DNA of 64,000 bases from the NCBI GenBank assembly GCA_963930775.1, contig OZ005691.1, positions 6,755,000-6,818,999 on the forward strand, in the 5' to 3' direction. Within the stretch, counting starts at the first letter, position 1. Each line of letters opens with the position of its first letter. Under the pieces are notes generated by a model. That model made no database searches and was not told where the DNA came from. It saw only the letters and a program-made list of their open reading frames with translations. Both the position numbers and the translations under genes were made by a program. This stretch comes from Cliona cf. orientalis (taxonomy: Eukaryota > Porifera > Demospongiae > Clionaida > Clionaidae). Below are positions 25,901-34,148 of the stretch, one piece after another.

Positions 25901-28900
25901 ATGTCGATTTTTGTGCTAACGACAACAACAATGACGACGACACGACCGATTACTTTACCCCCTTGTGCATGCGCGCGGGGTAATAACAATACAATGATCA
26001 TCACTAATCAAACAGCAAACAGCATATAATATGTATAGGTTATATCATGAGGTGGAGGTCTCTACGGGATGTACACACCGAGGGCCGGAGGCTCGAGGCT
26101 GTGTAAATCGCATAGAGACCGAACCGAGTGATGTAAACGACTTGTACCATGGGCTACGTGGTCCTGACAACGTATCTACGGCCTAGCAACTACAGCGCTG
26201 GCCATAAAAGGCTCGAGCGTGTACGTAGCAACAGTTCAAACCATCATCGATGGACATCAATGCATAGTGAGCCGACACCGTTTTCTGTCCAACTCGAGCT
26301 TCTTCCTTGACATTCAGAACCACAATACTATCGTCGCTGCGTACAAAAGGCCGGCCATGTCATCACTGTCTTGATTTCAACTCGAGGTAGTCAGAGTGCA
26401 GCACAGTTTTTACTACTGCTGACTTGGCAATCATTCGCTCCACCCATTCAATTAATTAACGCATCAAGATCTGCCCACTAATCATCTGCATACAGTACTC
26501 TGCATAGCATGTATTTTATCTCTTTCACTGCTGTAATCAAACAAAAGATGCTGTAACTACCCTAGCAGGCATGATCATGTAAAATTTCATAGCCTCAGAG
26601 GTACACGTAGGTGTCTATCTAAATAGACACCTCCTAGGAGATGTCTATTTTATTTAGACACCTCCTATAAATCAATCTAATTGGTCAGGATGTTACAACC
26701 ATGGTACAAACAGAGATATACCTCCTATTAGATGTATAATTCCAACAAGTGTGCAAATATCCGTTGTACTTGTGTCATGTCCAGAAGGAACACTGCTCTT
26801 ATCTGCAAGTAACATAATATCATCATAGAGTCGGTAGACTCTATAAGTAGGGATGGCCCGGATATGCCATATATGTAATACATTACAAATACCCAAATAT
26901 CTCAAAATAGGTAATTTTGTGAAATTTCTAAGTGTGAAAATCAGAATCTCCAGCAAATTGCGCATCTAGCAAGACCAAGATTATTCATCAAAACAATTGT
27001 ACATGCCAGAACAAGAAAGAATAGCCCATTTCTCATTCTTTCTTTCTTTCTTTCTTTTTCATTATCAGGGCTAACTCAAGACTGTCTGGACCGCTCGCCT
27101 TAGTTTTCATATAAATCCACTCTATTTTGTAGCACGCAGGTCCATGGCACGTTTATTTGGCGTTATCTCTACAGCTACGTATACGAAATGGTGGCGGCGC
27201 ATTAACTAGTGGGTGTGTCTGATACGCCATTTTGTTATACAATGCGCATGCTCAGAATATGTTGTCATGGTGAAATCATGTGACTACGGTCAGGGGCGTG
27301 GCGCGCGCAATGCAGCATGAACTGCAATACCGAAACGCGTACAATGTAACTGGCCTGGCTCGAGCTCGATTGCTCAGCGCTCAGACACTCGCGGCGCTCA
27401 GTTCTAGCTTCGAGCTAGGCGCCAGGCTCTCCTGCGCGAGCTAGCTATAGCTTAGTTAACTAGGCCAGTGCGAGCTGAGCGCTATACCGGCAGTGACCTA
27501 GGTATCAAGAGGCTTCCAGCCTCAGCAATCAGCACTGCCACTGATATTAAACAAGCCAGTTCACAACTTGAAGAGACACACCGCTACCTGGGCAGCCTTC
27601 TTTGTCAGCCACCTTGAAGGGAGTGGCTAAGACTTTGCGCGCACGTGCAAACTTCGGTACCTCCCATCTACTACTACTTAATTACACTGACAGTTGAATG
27701 AGCAAGCCATTTAAGATGGCATTGATAAATATGCTAAGAGCAATAAAAAAGAACAGAAACAAGTATAAAAAAACAATAAAATTGAAGGATGAAGTAGGGA
27801 TGGCAGGATCAAAAAGTACACAAACAAGATTTGTAAGGCATAAGCATCTGCTATACATCCCTACACTTGCTTTTTGAGGGGTGCAGAAACTAAGTGCAAC
27901 TGAATCAAAACTGACTATCCTGAACCATTGTGACAACCAGAGAACAACCTGAATGTCTCCCACATGCCACACTCGACAAATACATCAACATTAATAGCTA
28001 GGTGCATAATAATTGAGAAAAGCAAGCGAAGGGATGTATAGCAGATGCTTATGCCTTACAAATCTTGTTTGTGTACTTTTTGATCCTGCCATCCCTACTT
28101 CATCCTTCAATTTTATTGTTTTTTTATACTTGTACTAATATTGTGCATTTCTTGCTTGTATCATCAAGGGTGGGATCGCACTACGTCCAGGGCTGCATGC
28201 AGCTGCAATCAATCTTGAAGAATAATCTTATAATCTCACCAATTATATTGACCCTTCACCCAATGATTAAACGAGCATGCGCCGTATAAAAGGGGCGTGG
28301 TCAGGCCAAAAAATGTCATTCGCTAAAATTTTGAACTTACAAAATGGCTGCCTTCTGCCAAGTGACCGTTCTCGCACTTTTACACCCATAGACACACACT
28401 AACAACTGTCAAAAACGCGAATAAAAGCAAGAGCGCTCCAAATAGAACTTTCTGCACGTGTTCGCATATTATTTGTTTCGAAGCTGATCTGTGATATAAT
28501 GTCGAGTTCTAATTCCTCCCGAAAGCGTCATCGCTTCACTCTACAAGCGACTTTCTCGACTTACCGGGAGAAGGAAGCCTTTGAGCGTCGATTTGAGGCC
28601 GTTTGCAAGCTCCTACAACCCGTAGGAGCCCCCACTCTAGACAATCACGGTGTGTTATGCGCCTTGTTGGATGCGGTAGAACGGAATGCGAGACCACAGG
28701 ACAATTCCCCGGGTAATGAGCGCGTGGAAACAAGGAGCTTTCTACGAAACAGTGGTAAGGCTGAGTATGTGCAGACTATATATGATAGCTATGTTCAAGT
28801 GTGTATGCATCACATAGGAGTGTATGTAAGTGATGAGCACCAGGAAGACCAAGCATTGTTTGTGACCGAAGAGTGCTGTTTTTCTGACCTGGTTGAAGGA

Positions 28901-31900
28901 CTCTGCTCCCCATGTCCCTGTGGGCTGACAATAAAGCCATGGGCTGTGGAGTCTATCAAACAGGTTACAATATTGTAGCGTCAAGTATAGCAAGCTGTTT
29001 GTCATGATCTTCTTGTCCCATAGAAAGGTCATGTGTTGCGTGTGCTGTTCTCTTGCCGCCGTTGCCATCGGCAAAGGAGGACATGGTCAAGTTCAAGAGT
29101 ACTCAGTGGGCTCTACTTAGCTAATCAGAAGTAAATTTTAGTGTCGAGTAGAGTGGTTATATTACCGTTTGTGTTGTTGTAGGTTGGTTCATGGTTTCAC
29201 TTGCGCTGGTGTGTTGCCTACTCAGTACATCAACTTTTCCAAGTTTTCAGGCATGGGCAGTGTTGGACATGGCTACATCAGACAAGGTAATTGTCATGCA
29301 TATACACTGGTTTATTTCAAGAATTCAATAACATTTCAGTATACAATCGCCGTGGGTACATTGGCATAGTGGATCGTTTGGCCGAGCAATTCATGAAGAA
29401 AGCAGTGGAAGAGGTGGAGACCCTCCCAGACTATGTAACAAAGGGAGAGGTTTGTATAAACGTACATGTACATGTATACAAATGAGTGATGTTCTATGTT
29501 CACAGTGGGTCATCACTGACGCCAGACATGACTCAACTGCTAATGCCTACCACACCACTGTGCCTTGCCTTTCTGGAAGGTGACAATGCTTTTCATTGAC
29601 AATACTAATTGTTTCTATTGTACCCTATGTACATACAGTACCATGAAGATTGTTGGCATTTCTACCATTTCGCGAAGTGAACATCATGTGGCCCAAACTC
29701 GTGAACTTGAATGCACTAAGGTAGTTGTGCCCCAAGTCATTGCTCGAGGTAGGTTATATACAATGTGATGTATACTATAATGTGTTGTGTGTATGTGTAT
29801 AAAATTTGTGTATGTCCATCCAGGTTTGAAAATCGTTGAGATTGCACATGATATGCAGCTTGCTGTTGGACGCTATGTGAAGCAAGATCTCAAGCTCCTC
29901 AACTCCTTTGACACATGGCATGGTACGAAATGGATGGTATACTTTATATTTGAATTGATGCGACTACACCATTGTGTGTAGGAACCAAGAATGTTGCCAA
30001 GGAGCTCGCCAAAATCACCAAGGGCAGAGTAAGAGATCGTGATGTGACATGGTTTACTGAGCTTACGGATAAACGTATGCCACTTGTATGTACTGTGTAG
30101 TTATGTGGATAATGTAGTGTACTTTTTCAGGAAGAAGTATTAAAATTCATCTCTACTGGGCCATGAAAAACTGTGGTGGATGTTCAGATGCTCTCCGCAA
30201 GCTCATTCTCAACATACCCAACCATTATATGGTATTAGCAGTCGTTCGTCCTACGTCATACAATATGGAAGCTGTTCACGTATATATATTTACTTACAGG
30301 GAATCCACTCTGACTGCCATCCAAGTTCGTCATGTCATGATCCTGGATACATTCCCAGTAGGCTGGAGCTCACTAACCCTCAAGCATGTCAGGCACTGCT
30401 CAAAGGTTTGAAGGACACCTACGTGTACCGCTATGCCGATGACTTCTGTCGGGTATGTATGGTTTTCACAGTCAGTCCTCTTGCAATATTTAGCTTATAT
30501 TACATGTATACAGTGTCGCGACACTTACTGGGTGGAGAGTTTCAACCACCAGCTGCTCACATACTTACCGAAGCGGATTCACTTTTCCACCAGGGTGTTC
30601 AATATGAGAATGAACCTCGCAGTGATGGACTGGGTCAGATGCATGATTTATGCTGTTTGTATCTTTATATCTATATCGTTGTAAATTATGCAGAATGAGA
30701 ATGTGAATCGCACTCATACCAGTGTACACAAGGTGAAAGACCTTCGACGACCAGACAGGCGTACACCTATGAAGGTCCTAGTGGAGAAGACGTTCAAGTT
30801 TGTTGAGCTTGTGTGGACAGCATATGTTGATGACAACAAACCCGACATCAGGTATGTATCGTACATCATCCTATACTTTATATATTTATTATGTGAAAAT
30901 TGTTTTTTATCTTTAGAGAGATTGAAGATGAGGAGACTGAAGATGAGGAGACTGGTGACCTAGATGGAGAAGTTGACGATGGCACACTTTTATCCGAGGC
31001 AGAATCGGATGACGACTAAGCAATTTCACAAGACTACATGTATGTATAATATTATGTCACTGACTGATATGGTGTTACTGGCTCCACTTGCATATACTTT
31101 TGTTGCTGTTTAGGTTTATGTAATATGTATGTGCACTGACCTCACTTTCTCACCGAGTCCATACCGACCTCCTTGCCCACAGGACAGTATTGCTGATCTC
31201 ATCCACACAGGATAGTGCTATGATATTCGTATTCCCCCCCCCCCCTGTGCTATATTATTATGATATTCGTATTTTGCCCCCCCCCCCCCCCCCCCCGTGC
31301 TATGATATTCGTATTGTGTGTCCCCCCCATTACAGTGTTATGATATTCTTATTGTGTGTCTCCCCCAGCAGTTTCCCCGGTGACTACCATAATTATATCT
31401 CTTGCTTAAATTTAATCAAGTGCACTTTCAGCTTCGAAAGTAGACATATAATCTTTATATTCGCCATCATGGCTAGGATATCTTCTTCTGATTTCCTATA
31501 GACAGAAACATTATATTACCTATTTGATACAGTGCAATCCTTGCTTACTGTAATGACACATTTCGGAATTATTTCCCTCTTGTCTGCCCTTAGAGTTCTC
31601 CGCTCCTTTCTCAGGAGGTACTCCTCATCCTGGAAGACGCCGAGAGTGTTGAGCAACTTCCAAAACGCTTTGTACAATCTGTACCGCTTCTCATCATTCG
31701 CCGGATGGGGACCGCAGGCGCCGCGCAGGAAGTCAGGGGGCAACGCAATGACGCAAGGGGAACACAAACAGTTGGGGCAATTATTCCTGCCACGAAGAAT
31801 CGGACAACTGCTTGACTGCCGATAGCCTTCGGGGTGACTCGGAAAGGTAACACCTAAAGTGTCATATATTTGAGTATATTTTTACTGAGTTTGTACATGT

Positions 31901-33897
31901 AGCTACCTGTGCTACCCTGCTGCTGGGTCTCATTGTCAGTGGATGGTGGCTCATCCTCCTCGAGACGTACCCATCTCAGTTGAACCGTCAAAGCAGGCAG
32001 CTGGCTTTCATGGACCATACGGTTCACACGCGATACAAAAACTTGAGGAGGAGTGTGTGTATATTCTACTTTCACCTAGTTTTAGTAGTTTTGTGTTATG
32101 TTTATATTATTGTTCTTGGTTATATGATAGTACTGCTATGAATATCTTACTGTAATCACTCTCTTGTCAGCTGATGAGGCCATACTAGCGGCAGCGTGAC
32201 AGGACGGTTGAAGGACTTCTGGTTTGTGTGCATGTGGCTGGAGTAAACACGTGTCTAAGCTAACAGAGCGTGTCCGATCCTGTTGCGCTTGCGTGTTGTG
32301 TAGCCTCGAAAGACAGAGAATCGCGGGCATTCTGGACTAGTTTTGAATTTGAAATTCATCCGCCATATTTATGCGCATGGTCAAGAACTTCCGGCCTGAC
32401 CACCCCCCTTTTATACTCCGCCCTCATTGATCGCGATTCGCGAAAGTAACGCGTACGTACGGAATATTTATTCAACACATGCTCGTTTAACTGCAAGTGC
32501 CACCCTGTAAATACACTGCCTGATCAACCACAGAGTCTAAACCATTTCATTGCCTTCTCACCCGGCCCAGTTATACCAGTGATTTCCCACCCTAGTCTCA
32601 AACCCCAGGCTCGCTTTCTGGGGAGGGGAAAGAAAGCCTGTCTGGGCATGCATCAAAATTTCCAGAAATCCTCTGAATTCATATTTTGTCTGTTTATTAA
32701 TGTGAACCTTGCTTGACCTCAGAAGTATGCTTAAAGATTGATGTTGACCACCGTTCAAGCTAAGGACGCTTGTTGTCACAAATTTAGCTATTCCAAGTGA
32801 GCAATAATAATATAGACAGAGAAACTAAAGAAGTTTCGAGACACTTCAATTATTCAGATACCAATTTTGGAAGAATGGAAATGCATGTACATGTAGCTAT
32901 GTTGTCGGTCTTATGCGAGGATGTAGCCCCACCCACCAGTGTTTCATTTAGAGGGGGTGCCCTAGATTTTCCCCCCTAAAGTATTGAGAAAAATTAATTA
33001 ATACATTACCAAATACCAGTTAACACTTACGATTGATTCACCTGTTTGACTGCTAAAAACACTAATTTTTGGTCAAAATATAATATAGACCCAAAATGTA
33101 ATCTCAGAGGTCTTAAAAGTAAGTTATTTTCCTTGGGAGGGGGTATGCCCCCCCCCCCCACGAAAAATCTTGCCCACGTACTAATTACAAACCGAATGCA
33201 ACCTTACATTTTGGAAATATTCTGCCAGAACACCAGCGTCCGAAAATTGCAAGTTTTCATCAATTTTCGGACAATGCTTAATATCATAGGCGCCCAGAAG
33301 CAGAGCCAGATATCAAAAGTGGATTGCAAGACTGTCAACTTGTTCATCTACCACATCTCTAAACCATGACTGCAAATGACGCCTTTTGCATTCCAATAGT
33401 GGTACTTTTATTATTTGCTCATTTTTTCAATCAAATACATGTATTAAATACATGTATGTCAGGTTTCTGAAGCTCAAGGTTTGTTTTAAGGAGATGAGAG
33501 CAAATGAAGTCTATACAACATTCTTTAGAATAAATTGAGTCCTTAAGCTTCATCGCTTTGGAGTGCTTAGTATACCTTGTCCGTACGTGTCTGACCACGT
33601 GCACATGGTAGCTCTTTCTCCTCCTGCTCAAAAGGCCAGGGTACAAGGCTATCCCGTCATACACAAGATCTTATTAAGCAATCCCAAATAAGCACAAGAA
33701 TATACTCACCAATTAGAGAAATATCGAAATTCAGTCGATCTATCTCCAAGGCTTCCCTTGAGCCAGTCCCAGTAGGCACTAAATAGAATCGATCACTGGA
33801 AGTTATCCTGCAGCAAACAGACGTTTCATATCTTCATTCGACACATAAAAATAATCCACCCTCACAGCTTTAACGCCTGATGGGTTAGAGGATCCAT
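13950..33897 (-). CDS. SACM1L: Phosphatidylinositol-phosphatase SAC1, 17 exons, complete
   Basis: Exons: 33897-33866, 33807-33710, 26802-26722, 24419-24292, 23969-23636, 23549-23443, 22464-22378, 19689-19621, 18673-18594, 18535-18437, 17902-17764, 17710-17641, 17281-17209, 17144-17051, 16944-16846, 16750-16690, 14080-13950. All phases close, giving 593 aa (human 587). The start [11 protein letters not shown] fits the short N-terminal strand of the family. The catalytic CX5R loop is intact in [10 protein letters not shown] (about residues 393-402). Two C-terminal membrane spans follow (about 531-550 and 554-575). The tail RLKTT resembles the KxKxx retrieval signal that keeps SAC1 in the ER/Golgi, with R at -5. 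SAC1 dephosphorylates PI4P at ER contact sites. Introns 2, 3, 7 and 16 are swollen by transposons and repeats, including a whole two-gene transposon in intron 2; exons look undamaged. Confidence 0.95.
14455..14720. repeat. Dispersed repeat with GATTCGAAGCATAATG, copy 2
   Basis: It shares ACCAAACGATTCGAAGCATA and the 'aaccctttgctgcgcatgcacacgtggggtaatt' terminus with 1490-1720 and 25735-25990. It lies in SACM1L intron 16. Confidence 0.65.
15480..15980. promoter_or_regulatory. GC-rich block with CCAAT and GC boxes inside SACM1L intron 16
   Basis: GATTGGTC and AATTGGTCAC (inverted CCAAT boxes) stand 5' of GGGGCGGGG. The adjacent 15700-15980 segment is GC-rich, with a 91-codon open frame on the minus strand that matches no family I recognise and has a possible donor (GTGAGG) near its end. 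It looks like a promoter or the start of an unrecognised gene or element nested in the intron. Confidence 0.35.
16041..16185. repeat. Degenerate CTAGTCTCG fold-back
   Basis: AGTCTCGTCCCCAGGATC / GTCTGGGGACGA pairs, and AGACGAGAC stands at the far end. It is related in style to 19243-19333. Confidence 0.5.
19243..19333. repeat. Short fold-back element in SACM1L intron 7
   Basis: The arms CTAGCCTCGTCCCCAGGCC and CGGGGACGAGGCTAG form a hairpin of about 90 bp ending in 'gtctag'. Confidence 0.75.
19812..20140. repeat. Palindrome-headed repeat, copy 1 (partial)
   Basis: It begins 'tataggttatatcacgaggtg', carries 'ctgtgtaaatcacgaagagaccgaaccg' and 'catgggctacatgg', and stops early compared with the copies that follow. 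Confidence 0.75.
20271..20950. repeat. Palindrome-headed repeat, copy 2 (about 680 bp)
   Basis: The head is a long imperfect palindrome: GGTTACATCACGAGG..GGTCTCTACGGGATTTACAC..GAGGGCC / GGAGGCCC..GTGTAAATCGCGTAGAGACC..AGTGATGTAACC. The tail has a second palindrome built on AGACACCTCCTAGGAGGTGT followed by TTTAGACACCTCC. No coding frame spans it. Confidence 0.85.
21226..21990. repeat. Palindrome-headed repeat, copy 3
   Basis: Nearly the same as copy 2 along its length, with an extra repetition of the tail unit 'TTTAGACACCTCCTA...GGTCAGAATGTTACAACCAT' at about 21919-21975. Confidence 0.85.
22086..22103. repeat. Poly-C run
   Basis: Uninterrupted run of C, about 18 bases. Confidence 0.9.
23144..23440. 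mobile_element. MITE with GGGGTAGATCCAGG ends in SACM1L intron 6
   Basis: The left side GCAGGGGTAGATCCAGGATC is mirrored by CCCCTCTGGACCCGCCACTG on the right. About 300 bp, no coding frame. Confidence 0.65.
24600..25600 (+). pseudogene. Partial relative of the TTAA-element transposase (N-terminal exons only)
   Basis: A TATAAAAGGGCCAGCCC box at 24633 precedes an ATG at 24874. The first exon (24874-25165) encodes a basic N-terminus and a [15 protein letters not shown] region that parallels the [17 protein letters not shown] region of the intact transposase at 28499. A second exon from about 25224 ([20 protein letters not shown]) and a third from about 25434 ([14 protein letters not shown]) parallel [20 protein letters not shown] and [14 protein letters not shown]. 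The third exon runs into a stop soon after and no exon for the catalytic part was found before SACM1L exon 3 at 26722. I read it as a truncated, diverged copy of a sister element. Confidence 0.6.
25735..25990. repeat. Dispersed repeat, copy 3 of the 1490/14455 family
   Basis: It ends 'ccttgtgcatgcgcgcggggtaataac' and carries 'atgtcgatttttgtgctaacgac', parallel to 'ggcgatttttgtgctgatgac' at 14615. Confidence 0.55.
26033..26705. repeat. Palindrome-headed repeat, copy 4
   Basis: The same head palindrome (GAGGGCCGGAGGCTCGAGG core) and the same tail (AGACACCTCCTAGGAGATGT) as 20271-20950. It ends immediately before SACM1L exon 3, at the 'accatggtaca' flank. Confidence 0.85.
27036..27060. repeat. 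(TTTC)n microsatellite
   Basis: About six TTTC units. Confidence 0.9.
27100..27680. other. GC-richer intronic block, no gene assigned
   Basis: Contains GGGGCGTGGCGCGCGC at about 27294 and repeated AGCGCTCAG/GAGCTAGC strings. The plus strand has a short coding-like frame around 27510-27600 ([16 protein letters not shown]), but no start, partner exon or family match is visible. It lies in SACM1L intron 2. Confidence 0.35.
27759..28134. mobile_element. Fold-back element with about 110-bp arms
   Basis: The left arm (27759-27875) reads ACAAGTATAAAAAAACAATA..GAAGGATGAAGTAGGGATGG..TTGTAAGGCATAAGC. The right arm (28022-28134) is its close reverse complement. One arm recurs at 8690-8805. The strength of arm pairing points to a fairly recent copy. 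Confidence 0.85.
28284..28310 (+). promoter_or_regulatory. Left-end TATA box / subterminal inverted repeat
   Basis: GTATAAAAGGGGCGTGGTCA is repeated in inverse orientation near 32395-32417. The TATA box is 210 bp upstream of the transposase ATG. Confidence 0.7.
28499..31019 (+). CDS. RNase H-like transposase of the TTAA element, 14 exons, 577 aa
   Basis: Exons: 28499-28754, 28818-28963, 29024-29130, 29183-29286, 29340-29449, 29506-29579, 29639-29748, 29824-29922, 29982-30074, 30131-30231, 30300-30452, 30514-30633, 30694-30851, 30917-31019. Every junction has GT..AG and phases close. Intron 1 (28755-28817) is optional in that both spliced and unspliced frames are open. The N-terminus has Cys pairs CSPCPC (115-120) and CRRC (145-148), a likely zinc ribbon. 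The catalytic core has VITDARHDS (D246), IVEIAHD (D312), FDTWHGTKN and [11 protein letters not shown] (E459), with a following [10 protein letters not shown]. This order matches a large family of animal proteins often labelled P2X7-like or uncharacterised, with a DDE fold. The C-terminus is an acidic tail. I infer it is an active or recently active transposase. Confidence 0.8.
31225..31372. repeat. Minisatellite TGCTATGATATTCGTATT + C-run
   Basis: Four diverged units of TGCTATGATATTCGTATT/TGTTATGATATTCTTATT, each followed by a run of 7-20 C. It lies between the 3' ends of the two convergent transposon genes. Confidence 0.85.
31412..32330 (-). CDS. P2X7-type C-terminal (ballast/zinc) domain protein of the TTAA element, 245 aa
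   Basis: Exons: 32330-32151, 32075-31907, 31853-31549, 31495-31412. GT..AG borders and phases close. The product starts [20 protein letters not shown]; the first 115 residues are low-complexity, Ser/Gln-rich and unlike known domains. The C-terminal half has the Cys cluster CPNCLCSPC (142-150), C163, then [21 protein letters not shown] (C215) and, in the last exon, [16 protein letters not shown]. This is the spacing of the cytoplasmic zinc-binding ballast of the P2X7 receptor, which ends in an IPxCxxxxIRxxFP-type motif. There are no membrane segments, so this is not a receptor. The gene faces the transposase and starts next to the right end of the element. Its role in transposition is unknown; nucleic-acid or chromatin binding through the zinc cluster is a guess. 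Confidence 0.8.
32394..32418 (-). promoter_or_regulatory. Right-end TATA box / subterminal inverted repeat
   Basis: Reverse strand GTATAAAAGGGGGGTGGTCA pairs with the left-end copy. It stands about 65 bp upstream of the P2X7-domain gene ATG. Confidence 0.7.
32491..33709. other. SACM1L intron 2 right part, no gene
   Basis: A short C-run lies at about 33150-33160. It holds a few hairpin-like stretches (32594-32645, CTCAAACCCCAGGCTCGCTT) and no supported coding exon. Confidence 0.4.
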
Positions 33898-34148
33898 AGC
33901 CTGGTCCGGTACGTCCCCAGCCCCTTTTCTTATCTAGTCACGAGGTACTGTGGGTGCCAGCTAGCCCCTCCTCTTGTAATCGTGAAGGGGCTCTGAGATC
34001 TGGCAGCCAGACCACACGAGGTGATGAATTTTTTGCTGAGAGGCGGGGCCAGGGTTAAGGGGTTCAGGTATATATGGTATAGGTAAAGGTCGATATTAAT
34101 GGACTCCACTGAGCGTGAGCTCTAGCTCTAGTCCTTCACTAGCTCAAC
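33898..34148. promoter_or_regulatory. Divergent promoter SACM1L / MRPL52
   Basis: Only 251 bp separate the two start codons. Half of it (about 33898-34020) is a degenerate fold-back with CAGCCCCTTTTC / GTGAAGGGGCT arms. The rest contains GGCGGGGCC and 'ggtatatatgg'. Shared control is inferred from spacing. Confidence 0.6.

Larger units (their letters stand above)
28271..32486. mobile_element. Two-gene TTAA transposon (Kolobok-like), apparently intact
   Basis: The ends read TTAA-ACGAGCATG at 28267-28279 and CATGCTCGT-TTAA at 32478-32490. The 4,216-bp element is therefore bounded by short inverted ends and a TTAA duplication, the target used by the Kolobok and piggyBac superfamilies. A second inverted block, GTATAAAAGGGG(C/G)GTGGTCAGGCC, lies about 13 bp inside the left end and about 70 bp inside the right end, so each end supplies a TATA box to the gene it faces. 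The two genes converge: transposase (+) and a P2X7-type zinc-domain protein (-). Both have closed reading phases over all exons. It sits in SACM1L intron 2. I favour Kolobok over piggyBac because the transposase has no piggyBac signature, but superfamily assignment needs a search. Confidence 0.8.

Noticed and set aside
27510-27600. Coding-like stretch [16 protein letters not shown] as an exon
   Set aside because: No start, no partner exons and no family match; SACM1L exons 1-3 are accounted for elsewhere.
28499-32330. Genuine P2X receptor gene
   Set aside because: No channel helices, no ectodomain cysteines; only the cytoplasmic zinc/ballast domain is present and the larger gene has RNase H-like transposase motifs.
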